Shown: positions 48,803-58,307 of the stretch, one piece after another
How positions within the stretch are numbered: the stretch's first letter is position 1
Layout of the letters: the number at the start of each line of letters is the position of its first letter
Source of the DNA: Moorella sp. Hama-1
Lineage (GTDB): Bacteria > Bacillota > DSM-521 > Neomoorellales > Neomoorellaceae
Assembly (NCBI RefSeq): GCF_023734095.1
Contig: NZ_AP024620.1
Coordinates: forward strand, 988,501 to 1,052,500
Length of the DNA: 64,000 bases
Direction of reading: 5' to 3'
Translations under genes and position numbers: made by a program
The notes under the pieces: model-generated
The model's input: the letters and a program-made list of their open reading frames with translations, nothing else
Databases searched by the model: none
Told to the model about the DNA's origin: nothing

Positions 48803-51265
48803 ATGGGATTTTTTACTTTGACGTTGCCCAAGACCGGTAAAACCTTCAGCGCTCTGGGGATCATCAAGTATTACGAACTGCGTAACAAGTCTGTGCTGGT
48901 GCTCTGTCCCAAGAAGCTGGGAGAAAACTGGCTTACATTCCGGCAAAATGTCACTAACAACATCTTATACCGCGACCGGTTCCGCTATGATGTGCTTTAT
49001 CACACGGATCTGTCCCGGGAAAGCGGCTATACCAATGGTATTCCCTTAGACCGGATCAACTGGGGCAATTACGACCTTCTGGTTATCGACGAGTCTCACA
49101 ACTTCAGGAACAACGAAGCCAGAAAGGAAAAGGAGACACGTTACCAGAAGCTGATGCGCAAGGTAATTCAGGCTGGCGTTAAGACCAAAGTGCTCATGCT
49201 CTCGGCCACCCCGGTCAACAACCGTTTCAATGACCTGAAAAACCAGCTGGCCCTGGCCTACGAGGGAGATCCAAAAAATATCAACCCTTCCCTCAATACC
49301 GAAAAAGGTGTAGAAGAAATATTCCGCCGTGCCCAGGTGGCCTTTAACAGCTGGTCCAGGTTGCCTGTTGCCAGGAGAACGACGGAAACCCTGCTGGAAA
49401 TGCTGGACTTTGACTTTTTTGAACTGCTGGATAGCGTTACCATTGCCCGTTCCAGAAAACATATCCAGAATTATTATGATACAACAGAAATCGGCTCCTT
49501 CCCTAAGCGCTTAAAACCCCTTTCTTATTTCTGCGACCTCACCAGGCGCGAGGACGCGATCGGCTACAACGAGATATTTCGAGAGCTTTCCCGTCTGACC
49601 CTGGCCCTTTATGCGCCTTTTGATTACATATTACCCAGCAGGGTAAAATTTTACGAAGAACAGTATGATACTGTTGTGAAAAGCGGTGGAAGCCTGAAGC
49701 AACTAGACCGGGAGAGAAGCTTACAGGTCCTGATGCGGATCAATCTGCTCAAGAGGCTTGAAAGCTCCGTAGATGCTTTTCGGATCACCCTTTCCAAAAT
49801 GCTGGAAAAGATCAGTGCAACTTTAAAGCTCATAGATAGCTATAACGATTCTGCGACTTCCCAAACCTTCGGCCATACCGAATTCGATGCCGTGAACCTG
49901 GATGATGACGACTGGCTGGACGAGAACTACAACATAGGCGACAATATCAGGATCAACCTCTCAGATATGGATAGGCTCCGCTGGCGGGAGGACCTGGAAA
50001 GGGACCGGAAAGTTTTCGTCAGTTTGCTGGCGGAGATGGGGAAAATCACACCGGAACACGACGAGAAGCTGGCTACTCTGAAAAAAGTGATCGCCCACAA
50101 AATGAGCAACCCCGTTAATCCGGGTAACAAGAAAATATTAATCTTCACCGCCTTTGCGGATACTGCCGCCTACCTGTTTAAACAGGTTGCTCCTTATGTA
50201 AAAAATAACTTCGGGCTGGAGACCGCCAAAGTAGTGGGCAGCGACGAAAACAAGACCACCATCAAAATTAAAAACGATTTGCATACCATATTGACCTGCT
50301 TTTCCCCCAGAGCAAAGGAAAAGCATCTTACTATGCCCGACCTGGAAGGGGAGCTGGATATCCTCATTGCTACCGACTGCATTTCGGAGGGCCAGAATTT
50401 GCAGGACTGCGATTACCTAATTAATTATGATATCCACTGGAACCCAGTCAGGATTGTTCAGCGCTTCGGGCGCATTGACAGAATAGGCTCCCCCAACGAA
50501 GTCATTCAGTTGGTGAACTTCTGGCCCAACATGACTTTAGACGAGTATATTAACCTGAAAGAACGAGTGGAAAACAGAATGGTCATCGTGGATATGACCG
50601 CCACCGGGGAGGACAACGTCCTTTCCAACCAGTCCAACGACCTGGAGTACAGAAAGGAGCAGTTGAAAAAACTTCAGGAAGAGGCCATCGACTTTGATGA
50701 GATAAACACCGGGGTTTCCATTACCGACCTGGGGTTAAACGACTTCCGCATGGACCTGCTGGAATATGTAAAAAAAGAGGGCGATCTGAGCAAAGTCCCT
50801 CCAGGCCTGCATGCCGTTGTACCCGCTGCCGGGGAAAAAGGGGCTCCTAACGGTGTCATTTTCGTCTTACGCAATGTTAACAGCGAAGTAAACATCAATA
50901 ACCAGAACCGGCTGCACCCCTTTTACCTGGTCTATATCGGCAGCGACGGGCAGGTGGTTGCCAACCATCTGGAGGTAAAAAAGACCCTGGATTTATTAAG
51001 GTTATTATGTAAAGGGCGCAGGGAGCCTCTGGAAGAAGTCTATAAACCTTTTAACCGGGAAACCAGGGACGGTCGTAAAATGGACCGGTATTCCCGCCTT
51101 CTGGAAGCGGCTATAAAATCTATTATTGAGGTTAAGGAAGAAAGCGACCTGGACAGCCTTTTCAGCGCCGGCGGCACGACCGCCCTTCTGGATACCATCC
51201 GGGGCCTGGAAGACTTTGAGCTGTTCGCCTTCGTGGTGGTGAGGGAGAAGGATGCCCGTGTTTAA
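48803..51265 (+). CDS. SNF2-type helicase of a restriction-like system, N-terminally truncated
   Basis: This 820-aa superfamily 2 helicase has motif II LLVIDESHNF at about residue 96, motif III MLSATPVNN and the C-terminal helicase lobe with IATDCISEGQNLQDCDYLINYDIHWNPVRIVQRFGRIDRIGS. Walker A, expected as DEVGLGKT, reads LPKTGKTF at residues 8-15 with no domain before it. Relatives normally carry a further N-terminal region (often PLD-like), so the gene is probably 5'-truncated and may be inactive. It overlaps the DUF4391 gene by 14 nt. Confidence 0.75.
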   Translation: MGFFTLTLPKTGKTFSALGIIKYYELRNKSVLVLCPKKLGENWLTFRQNVTNNILYRDRFRYDVLYHTDLSRESGYTNGIPLDRINWGNYDLLVIDESHNFRNNEARKEKETRYQKLMRKVIQAGVKTKVLMLSATPVNNRFNDLKNQLALAYEGDPKNINPSLNTEKGVEEIFRRAQVAFNSWSRLPVARRTTETLLEMLDFDFFELLDSVTIARSRKHIQNYYDTTEIGSFPKRLKPLSYFCDLTRREDAIGYNEIFRELSRLTLALYAPFDYILPSRVKFYEEQYDTVVKSGGSLKQLDRERSLQVLMRINLLKRLESSVDAFRITLSKMLEKISATLKLIDSYNDSATSQTFGHTEFDAVNLDDDDWLDENYNIGDNIRINLSDMDRLRWREDLERDRKVFVSLLAEMGKITPEHDEKLATLKKVIAHKMSNPVNPGNKKILIFTAFADTAAYLFKQVAPYVKNNFGLETAKVVGSDENKTTIKIKNDLHTILTCFSPRAKEKHLTMPDLEGELDILIATDCISEGQNLQDCDYLINYDIHWNPVRIVQRFGRIDRIGSPNEVIQLVNFWPNMTLDEYINLKERVENRMVIVDMTATGEDNVLSNQSNDLEYRKEQLKKLQEEAIDFDEINTGVSITDLGLNDFRMDLLEYVKKEGDLSKVPPGLHAVVPAAGEKGAPNGVIFVLRNVNSEVNINNQNRLHPFYLVYIGSDGQVVANHLEVKKTLDLLRLLCKGRREPLEEVYKPFNRETRDGRKMDRYSRLLEAAIKSIIEVKEESDLDSLFSAGGTTALLDTIRGLEDFELFAFVVVREKDARV

Positions 51266-51911
51266 CCTGCCGGAAACAACCCTGATAAATAAAAAAATAC
51301 CCAAAAACAAATTTTATGAGAAGCTGCAAGCCGACAAAACCCTCAGGGGAAAGTTCGTCCGCCAGGTGGATTACATCTTGTGGAAGCACAAGCTTTCCGG
51401 GCATACCGTTAACCTTTCCCCGACCAAAGAAATAGAGGAGATAGAGGTTTTTGAGGTGCACCTGAAACAAAGGAACCTGTCCCGGGAAGTGCTGGAAAGT
51501 ATCGACCGGGCTATACCTTACCCCATCCTTTACGCCCTGGTTTACCATGATGAAGTTCAGCTGGCTGTGGCTTATAAAAAACGGAGCAAACAGTATGAGG
51601 ACCGCTTTGTGGTCGATTCTTATTATTACTCCCCATGGCAAAAGGCTGAAGAGATATCCCTGGACCTGCTGAAAGGCCTGGACCTGCAGGCCGTTTACGA
51701 AAATCTCATCAAAAGCCTGCTTCCGGGAAGCAAGGAAGGGATATCCAACCTGGAGCAGGCTATTGAAAAACAAAAGGCAGCCGACAGGTTGAAGCGGGAA
51801 ATTGCCGCTCTGGAGGCAAAGATGCACAGGGAGCCCCAGTTCAACCGGAAAGTAGAATACAACCTGAAACTGCTGGAAAAAAGAAAGGATCTGGAGAAAA
51901 TATTGGAGTAA
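51252..51911 (+). CDS. DUF4391 family protein
   Basis: This 219-aa protein has FNLPETTLINKKIPKNKFYEKLQADKTLRGKFVRQVDYILWKHKLS at the N-terminus, VYHDEVQLAVAYKKRSK in the middle and a C-terminal coiled coil (LEQAIEKQKAADRLKREIAALEAKM). The pattern fits DUF4391, a family of unknown function commonly coded beside helicases and DNA methylases of defence loci. It is translationally coupled on both sides, so it is an obligate component of this locus rather than a bystander. Confidence 0.75.
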   Translation: MPVFNLPETTLINKKIPKNKFYEKLQADKTLRGKFVRQVDYILWKHKLSGHTVNLSPTKEIEEIEVFEVHLKQRNLSREVLESIDRAIPYPILYALVYHDEVQLAVAYKKRSKQYEDRFVVDSYYYSPWQKAEEISLDLLKGLDLQAVYENLIKSLLPGSKEGISNLEQAIEKQKAADRLKREIAALEAKMHREPQFNRKVEYNLKLLEKRKDLEKILE

Positions 51912-51925
51912 TGGAGGTTTTGCTG

Positions 51926-53785
51926 ATGGAAAAGCTGAAAATGGAAACCCAAGACCTTCTTAAGGAGAACATAGAAAAATTGGCGGAAATATTTCCGGGC
52001 GTCATTACCGAGGTGAGGGACGAAAAGGGGAACCCGATCAAAGCCGTTGACTTTGAGCTATTAAAGCAGGAGCTGTCCGGCCGGGTGGTGGAAGGGGATA
52101 GGGAGCGCTATCAGCTCACCTGGCCCGGCAAAAAAGAAGCCATACTCCTGGCCAACATGCCCATCAATAAAACCCTGCGCCCGGTGAAGGAAGAAAGCGT
52201 GGACTGGGAGAATACCGGCAACCTGTATATTGAAGGGGATAACCTGGAGGCCCTCAAGATCCTGCAGGAATCCTACCTCAATAAGATTAAGTGCATCTAT
52301 ATCGATCCCCCTTACAACACGGGGAAGGACTTCATTTACAAAGATAATTTCAAACAGAGCAGGGAAGAATACCTGGCCGAATCGGGACAGGTGGACGGCG
52401 ACGGCAACCGTCTCTTCCAGAACACCGAGTCCAACGGGCGTTTCCACAGCGACTGGCTGAGCATGATGTATCCTAGGTTAAAGCTGGCCAGGAATTTGCT
52501 GCGGGAGGATGGGGTGATATTTATAAGTGTCGATGATAATGAAGTAGCAAACTTAAGGAAATTGTGTGATGTTGTTTTCGGAGAGAACAATTTTGTTGCA
52601 AATGCTATTTGGGAAAAAAAGTTTTCACCTCAAAATGACGCTAAGTGGTTTAGTGATAATCATGATCATATATTAATTTATGCAAAAACAAAAGAAATAT
52701 GGCGGCCTTTTAAGTTGCCTAGAAAATTTGAAAACAATAGATACCAAAATCCAGATAATGACCCTCGAGGACCTTGGGCCTCATCTGATTTAACAGTAAA
52801 AACATATAACGCTGATTATGATTATCCAATTAAGACTCCAAGTGGAAAAATAATTAGTCCTACCAAGGGTCGTTGTTGGGCGGTTCCTAGAGAACGTTTC
52901 GAAGAATTATTGAAGGATAATCGTATATGGTTTGGTAAGACAGGAAGTAATGTACCTCGAATAAAAACATTTTTGTCTGAGGTTAAAGATGGAATTGTTC
53001 CTTTAACAATATGGGAATATAGTGAGGTTGGTCACAATCAAGAGGCAAGGCAAGAAATTAAAATTTTGTTTGATGATAATGCATATTTTGATAATCCGAA
53101 ACCAGTTAGGCTATTAATGAGAATCTTAATGCTTTCTACTAAAGAAAATGATATAATTCTAGATTTTTTTTCTGGCTCCGCCACCACCGCCCACGCAGTC
53201 ATGCAGCTCAATGCCGAAGACGGGGGCAATCGGAAATATATTATGGTCCAACTTCCCGAACCTTGCCCTGAAGACTCCGAAGCTTACAAGGCAGGCTTTA
53301 AAAACATCTCCGAAATCGGTAAGGAGCGCATCAGAAGAGCGGCCAAAAAGATCAAAGAAGAAACCGGCGCCGATATCGACTATGGCTTCCGGGTGTTCAA
53401 AGTGGACTCCTCCAACATGAAGGATGTCTATTACCGCCCGGAGGAACTCTCTCAGCAGGATTTATTTGGTATGGTATCCAACATCAAAGAAGACCGGACG
53501 GGAGAAGACCTTTTAATCCAGGTGATGCTGGAATGGGGCCTGGAACTCTCCCTGCCCATGGAAAAAAGGGACATTTTGGGCAAGGAAGTCTATTTTGTGG
53601 CCGGCAACTCCCTGGTGGCCTGCTTTGATGAAGGCGTTTCCGAGGGGCTGGTCCGGGAGATTGCTAAGGAAAAGCCCTTGCGGGTGGTGTTCCGGGACAA
53701 CTCTTTTGCCGATGACGCGGCGCGGATTAACGTAGAGGAGCTTTTTAAGATGCTTTCCCCCACCACCGAGATAAAGGTTATTTAG
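51926..53785 (+). CDS. Type III restriction-modification DNA methylase (Mod)
   Basis: This 619-aa beta-class adenine methylase has an N-terminal coiled region, the YIDPPYNTGKDFIY motif IV at about residues 125-138 and DFFSGSATTAHAVMQL motif I at about 413-428. A long target-recognition domain lies between them, and then the Mod C-terminal part. ATG at 51926 is 8 nt from GGAGG. The recognition domain (about 52530-53170) is far AT-richer than the flanks, as if exchanged. The Res gene follows after 14 nt. Confidence 0.92.
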   Translation: MEKLKMETQDLLKENIEKLAEIFPGVITEVRDEKGNPIKAVDFELLKQELSGRVVEGDRERYQLTWPGKKEAILLANMPINKTLRPVKEESVDWENTGNLYIEGDNLEALKILQESYLNKIKCIYIDPPYNTGKDFIYKDNFKQSREEYLAESGQVDGDGNRLFQNTESNGRFHSDWLSMMYPRLKLARNLLREDGVIFISVDDNEVANLRKLCDVVFGENNFVANAIWEKKFSPQNDAKWFSDNHDHILIYAKTKEIWRPFKLPRKFENNRYQNPDNDPRGPWASSDLTVKTYNADYDYPIKTPSGKIISPTKGRCWAVPRERFEELLKDNRIWFGKTGSNVPRIKTFLSEVKDGIVPLTIWEYSEVGHNQEARQEIKILFDDNAYFDNPKPVRLLMRILMLSTKENDIILDFFSGSATTAHAVMQLNAEDGGNRKYIMVQLPEPCPEDSEAYKAGFKNISEIGKERIRRAAKKIKEETGADIDYGFRVFKVDSSNMKDVYYRPEELSQQDLFGMVSNIKEDRTGEDLLIQVMLEWGLELSLPMEKRDILGKEVYFVAGNSLVACFDEGVSEGLVREIAKEKPLRVVFRDNSFADDAARINVEELFKMLSPTTEIKVI

Positions 53786-53799
53786 GCAGGTGAAAGGTA

Positions 53800-56700
53800 T
53801 TGAAGCTAAAGTTTAAAATCCAGCAGTTCCAGACCGACGCGGTTAACGCCGCAGTAGACTGCTTTGCCGGGCAGCCCAACGAGCAGTCCCTATTCACTTT
53901 GGATATGGGACAGCTAAAATCCGGCCCGCAGATGGGTATTTCTTATGAAGTTACCGGGTTCAGGAACAGGCCCATCGAGCTCACGCCGGAGGAGGTCTTT
54001 GATAATATCAGAAAAGTACAAGCTAGAGACGGCCTGAAAATATCTCCTAAATTGGAAGGTAAATATAACCTGACAGTGGAGATGGAGACGGGAACGGGGA
54101 AGACCTACGTCTATATCAAGACCATGTTTGAGCTGTTTAAGAAATACGGCTGGGGCAAATATATCGTAGTGGTCCCCTCCATCGCCATCAGGGAAGGGGT
54201 CAAAAAGTCCTTTGAGATAACAGAAGAGCACTTCATGGAGCAGTACGGCCGTAAGGCCCGCTATTTCATCTACAATTCCCGGCAGCTCCACAAGATCGAC
54301 CAGTTTGCCAGCGATCCGGGGATCAACGTAATGATCATCAATACCCAGGCTTTTAACGCCCGCGGCAAAGACGCCCGCAGGATTTACATGGAGCTGGACG
54401 AGTTTCAGTCCCGGATGCCCATAGATGTCATTGCCCAGGCCAACCCCATTTTAATCATCGACGAACCCCAGTCAGTAGAGGGTGAAAAGACGGTAGAGGC
54501 CCTAAAGCTTTTTAAGCCTTTATTCACTGTCCGCTACTCGGCTACTCACCGGCACGAGTATAACAAGGTTTACCGGCTGGACGCCCTGGATGCCTACAAT
54601 AAAAAGCTGGTCAAGAAGATTAATGTTAAGGGCATCACCGTAAAAGGAACTACCGGGACCGACGGCTACCTTTATCTGGGAGAGATAAATGTCAGCCAGA
54701 AACACTATCCCCTGGCCCGCCTGGAGTTTGAAAGAAAGACCCGCTCCGGTATAAGGCGGGAATTGAGACGGGTTTCGATAAACGATAACCTGTACGAATT
54801 ATCCGGCGGTCTCGAACAATACAGGGGCTATATTGTATCCGAGATTAACGGGGCAAAAAATACCATCGAATTTGCCAATGGGGTTTCTTTGTCTGCCGGA
54901 GATGTCCAGGGGGACGTCAACGAGCTGACCCTGCGCCGGATCCAGATCCGGGAGACCATCAAGTCCCACCTGGAAAAAGAACGGAACTTATTTTACCGGG
55001 GCATCAAGGTGCTCTCCCTGTTCTTTATCGACGAGGTGGCCAAATACAGGCAGTACGACAAAAACGGAAACAAGCGCAATGGTGAATATGCCCGGATCTT
55101 TGAAGAAGAGTACCGGATGCTGGTGGAGGAATACTTGAGAAATACAGATGATCAAGACCGGTATGCTAACTATTTGAGGCAGATAGATGTAGAAAAGACC
55201 CATAACGGCTACTTTGCCATTGATAAACAGGGACGGATGACCAATCCAAAAGTAAAAGCCAGGGAGACTGATTCAGAAGACGAGGACGCCTACAATTTGA
55301 TTATGAAGGACAAGGAAGGGCTTTTAAGCTTTTCCGAGCCGACACGCTTTATCTTCTCCCATTCGGCTTTAAAGGAAGGTTGGGACAACCCCAATGTTTT
55401 TCAGATCTGTACCTTAAAGCACAGTGACTCCACCATTAAAAAACGGCAGGAAGTGGGAAGAGGCCTCCGGTTGTGCGTAAACCAGGATGGCGAAAGGATC
55501 GACGACTCGGTGCCGGGTATTGATGTGCACGAGGTCAATGTTCTCTCCGTTGTGGCCAGCGAATCCTACGAGACCTTTGCCAGGGAACTACAGAAGGAGA
55601 TCGCCGAGACCCTTTCCGATCGCCCCCACAAGGTGGATATTCAGTTTTTCCTGGATAAAGTCCTGACTAACGAAAGGGAAGAAGAGATCCGGATCGATGA
55701 GCGGCTGGCCCGGAAGCTTTATCAAACTTTTGTTAGAAACAACTATATTGACGAAGAGGATAACCTGACTGAGGGCTATCACCAGGCGGCAGAAAAAGGG
55801 GAAATCACCCTCCCGGAGGAGTTAAAGGAACATCAACAGGCCGTTATAGATCTGGTGAGCACTGTTTACAGCGAAACTGATTCTCGGCTGGTTCATAACG
55901 AGCGCAACAAAAATGTGGAGTTGAAGTTAAATGATAACTTTTATAAAGAAGAGTTTCAAAAACTGTGGCAGAAGATTAACGTCAAAACGGCTTACATAGT
56001 TAAGTTTGAAACAGAAGAGTTGGTTGAAAGGTGCATAAACGCCCTGGATACTCGTTTGAGGATAGCGGATATATCTTATCAAATAAAGGACGGAGTATTA
56101 GAAACCATTGACTCTAAAGAGCAATTAGAAAAGGGCGAGGGCTTTGTAGTTAGAGAAGCGGAAACAGGTAAGGTGCATGGGGAAGTTACTTCGGGTGTTC
56201 GTTACGACCTGGCAGGTAAGCTCATGAGTGAGACCGGATTGACCCGGAAGACCATCGTAAAAATCTTGACGGGGGTAAAACAGGAAACCTTTGATCTTTT
56301 TAAAAAGAACCCGGAAGAGTTTATTATAAAGGCTGCCAGAATCATTAACGAAGAAAAGGCCACTACCATCATCGAACGGACTACGTACGATCCTACCAAC
56401 GAGACTTATAACACGGATATTTTTACCCAAAACACCCTGAAGGGTATGCTTGGCGATAATGCCTTGCCGGTTAGCAAGCATGTCTATAATTATGTGATCA
56501 CAGATTCCAATACAGAAAAAAAGTTCGCCCGGGATCTGGATACCAGCAAGGAAGTCTGTGTCTATGCCAAGCTGCCCAGGGGCTTTTTCATCCCGACACC
56601 TGTAGGAAACTATAACCCCGACTGGGCCATTGTGTTTGAAGAAAATAAGGTAAAACATGTGTATTTTATTGCCGAAACCAAAGGCAGCATGGCTTCTCTG

Positions 56701-56826
56701 GAACTAAGAAAAATTGAAGAGGCCAAAATATACTGCGCCAGGAAACATTTTGAAAAAATCAGCAACAACAGCGTCAAGTATGACGTAGTCGAGAATTATG
56801 AAAAGTTATTGGAGATAGTAAGGTGA
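53800..56826 (+). CDS. Type III restriction endonuclease subunit (Res)
   Basis: This 1008-aa protein has a DEAD/DEAH-type translocase with Walker A VEMETGTGKTYVYIKT at about residues 93-108, motif II LIIDEPQSVEG near 217 and the arginine-finger block KKRQEVGRGLRLCVN. A C-terminal PD-(D/E)XK nuclease has NPDWAIVFE...IAETKG (about 938-963). All expected Res elements are present and the frame is intact. TTG start. It acts with Mod, which sets the site specificity. Confidence 0.92.
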   Translation: MKLKFKIQQFQTDAVNAAVDCFAGQPNEQSLFTLDMGQLKSGPQMGISYEVTGFRNRPIELTPEEVFDNIRKVQARDGLKISPKLEGKYNLTVEMETGTGKTYVYIKTMFELFKKYGWGKYIVVVPSIAIREGVKKSFEITEEHFMEQYGRKARYFIYNSRQLHKIDQFASDPGINVMIINTQAFNARGKDARRIYMELDEFQSRMPIDVIAQANPILIIDEPQSVEGEKTVEALKLFKPLFTVRYSATHRHEYNKVYRLDALDAYNKKLVKKINVKGITVKGTTGTDGYLYLGEINVSQKHYPLARLEFERKTRSGIRRELRRVSINDNLYELSGGLEQYRGYIVSEINGAKNTIEFANGVSLSAGDVQGDVNELTLRRIQIRETIKSHLEKERNLFYRGIKVLSLFFIDEVAKYRQYDKNGNKRNGEYARIFEEEYRMLVEEYLRNTDDQDRYANYLRQIDVEKTHNGYFAIDKQGRMTNPKVKARETDSEDEDAYNLIMKDKEGLLSFSEPTRFIFSHSALKEGWDNPNVFQICTLKHSDSTIKKRQEVGRGLRLCVNQDGERIDDSVPGIDVHEVNVLSVVASESYETFARELQKEIAETLSDRPHKVDIQFFLDKVLTNEREEEIRIDERLARKLYQTFVRNNYIDEEDNLTEGYHQAAEKGEITLPEELKEHQQAVIDLVSTVYSETDSRLVHNERNKNVELKLNDNFYKEEFQKLWQKINVKTAYIVKFETEELVERCINALDTRLRIADISYQIKDGVLETIDSKEQLEKGEGFVVREAETGKVHGEVTSGVRYDLAGKLMSETGLTRKTIVKILTGVKQETFDLFKKNPEEFIIKAARIINEEKATTIIERTTYDPTNETYNTDIFTQNTLKGMLGDNALPVSKHVYNYVITDSNTEKKFARDLDTSKEVCVYAKLPRGFFIPTPVGNYNPDWAIVFEENKVKHVYFIAETKGSMASLELRKIEEAKIYCARKHFEKISNNSVKYDVVENYEKLLEIVR

Positions 56827-57059
56827 ATGTCTAATCTAGAATCAAGGAAGGGCTGAATAGCAATGGCTGTCTCGGATTTCCGGAATTTAATGCTTCCTTT
56901 GAGCTAATGATGGAGAAGGAATACATCGCCGGATGGCGAATTATACCTTCAGAGTAAGTTTTAGCTATGCCTTGAGCTGCCATTTTTATTGGCACTGTGA
57001 ATAGATAACTTATAAGGTACCCAAAATATCATAAGCATAGTTGGGTGGGAGGTGACTGG

Positions 57060-58307
57060 ATGATCCATGCTATTGAAGCTTTGAACTTTCGCTGCCTGCA
57101 TTATGTACGGCAACAACTCCGTTCTTTCAATGTACTAGTCGGACCCAACGCCAGTGGTAAGACGACGTTTCTGGATACAGTAGCTTTCCTTGGCGATCTA
57201 CTTTCAAATGGATTAGAAGCTGCAGTCCAGCAACGTACCAGTAACTTTCGTGATTTGGTTTGGCTGCAGGGCGAGCGGCCCCTGGAAATCGCCGTCAATT
57301 TCATCATCCCTGAAAAACGGCGTCGGCTTACGCTCTACAAGGATTACGACGTGTGCCGCTATGAGATATCCGTTGGTCTAGACGGGGATACAGGTGAGAT
57401 ATCCATTTCAGGTGAAAAGGTACTACTGAAAAAATTAGAGCCTGCGACTCCTCTTCAACTGGAGTTTTTCCCCATGCAGCCACCAATACCAGATACCATT
57501 CTTACCCCCAGGTCCGCCAGGAATATTAAGATGGTGGTCAATAAAGTACCGGGAGGTAACGACAACTTTTACAGTGAAACCGACAAGGGTTGGGCCCCAT
57601 CCTTCAAGCTAGGGGCGAGAAAGTCGGCCCTGGCCAACCTGCCGGATGATGAGTCACGTTTTCCAGTTGCTACATGGCTGAAAGGCATGTTGATGGAAGG
57701 GATCCAAAGAATGGTCCTGAACAGCATGTTGATGCGCAAACCCAGCCCACCCGGTCAGCCAAGGAATTTTCGTCCTGATGGTTCCAACCTGCCCTGGGTA
57801 ATTGATAACCTGGCGAAAAGCGCTCCCAATCTGTTCCAGGATTGGATCATGCACTTGCGGACGGCTTTGCCCGACCTGGAAGACATCAAGACCATTGAAC
57901 GACCGGAAGACCGCCATCGGTATCTGGTTGTGCGATATCGGGGTGGATTGGAGGTTCCCTCCTGGATGGTATCCGATGGTACCTTGCGGCTGCTGGCCTT
58001 GACCCTCCCGGCATATATCCCGGATTTGTCGGGTATTTTTCTGATTGAGGAACCAGAAAATGGCATTCACCCCCGGGCCATTGAAACAGTCTTTCAATCT
58101 TTATCTTCAGTTTATAGCGCGCAAGTCCTTTTAGCCACGCATTCTCCGGTGATCTTGAGTGTGGCAGAGCCTGAGCAGGTTCTTTGCTTTGCCAAAACCG
58201 ATCAAGGGGAAACGTCTGTTGTACGTGGGACGGAACACCCGGCCCTCAAAGAGTGGCGCGGCGAGACCAACCTGGGGGTGTTATTTGCCGGGGGGGTGCT
58301 AGGGTGA
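57060..58307 (+). CDS. AAA family ATPase (OLD/RecF-like), first gene of a two-gene module
   Basis: This 415-aa ATPase of the ABC/SMC-like class has IHAIEALNFRCLHYVRQQLRSFNVLVGPNASGKTTFLDTV (Walker A about residues 29-37). A long insertion follows, then IFLIEEPENGIHPRA (Walker B) and LLATHSPVILSV near the end. ATG at 57060 follows GGGAGGTGA. No nuclease domain is fused. The partner gene overlaps its stop by 4 nt. Such ATPase plus Toprim-like pairs are common in anti-phage systems. The 230 bp before it hold no gene. Confidence 0.8.
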   Translation: MIHAIEALNFRCLHYVRQQLRSFNVLVGPNASGKTTFLDTVAFLGDLLSNGLEAAVQQRTSNFRDLVWLQGERPLEIAVNFIIPEKRRRLTLYKDYDVCRYEISVGLDGDTGEISISGEKVLLKKLEPATPLQLEFFPMQPPIPDTILTPRSARNIKMVVNKVPGGNDNFYSETDKGWAPSFKLGARKSALANLPDDESRFPVATWLKGMLMEGIQRMVLNSMLMRKPSPPGQPRNFRPDGSNLPWVIDNLAKSAPNLFQDWIMHLRTALPDLEDIKTIERPEDRHRYLVVRYRGGLEVPSWMVSDGTLRLLALTLPAYIPDLSGIFLIEEPENGIHPRAIETVFQSLSSVYSAQVLLATHSPVILSVAEPEQVLCFAKTDQGETSVVRGTEHPALKEWRGETNLGVLFAGGVLG

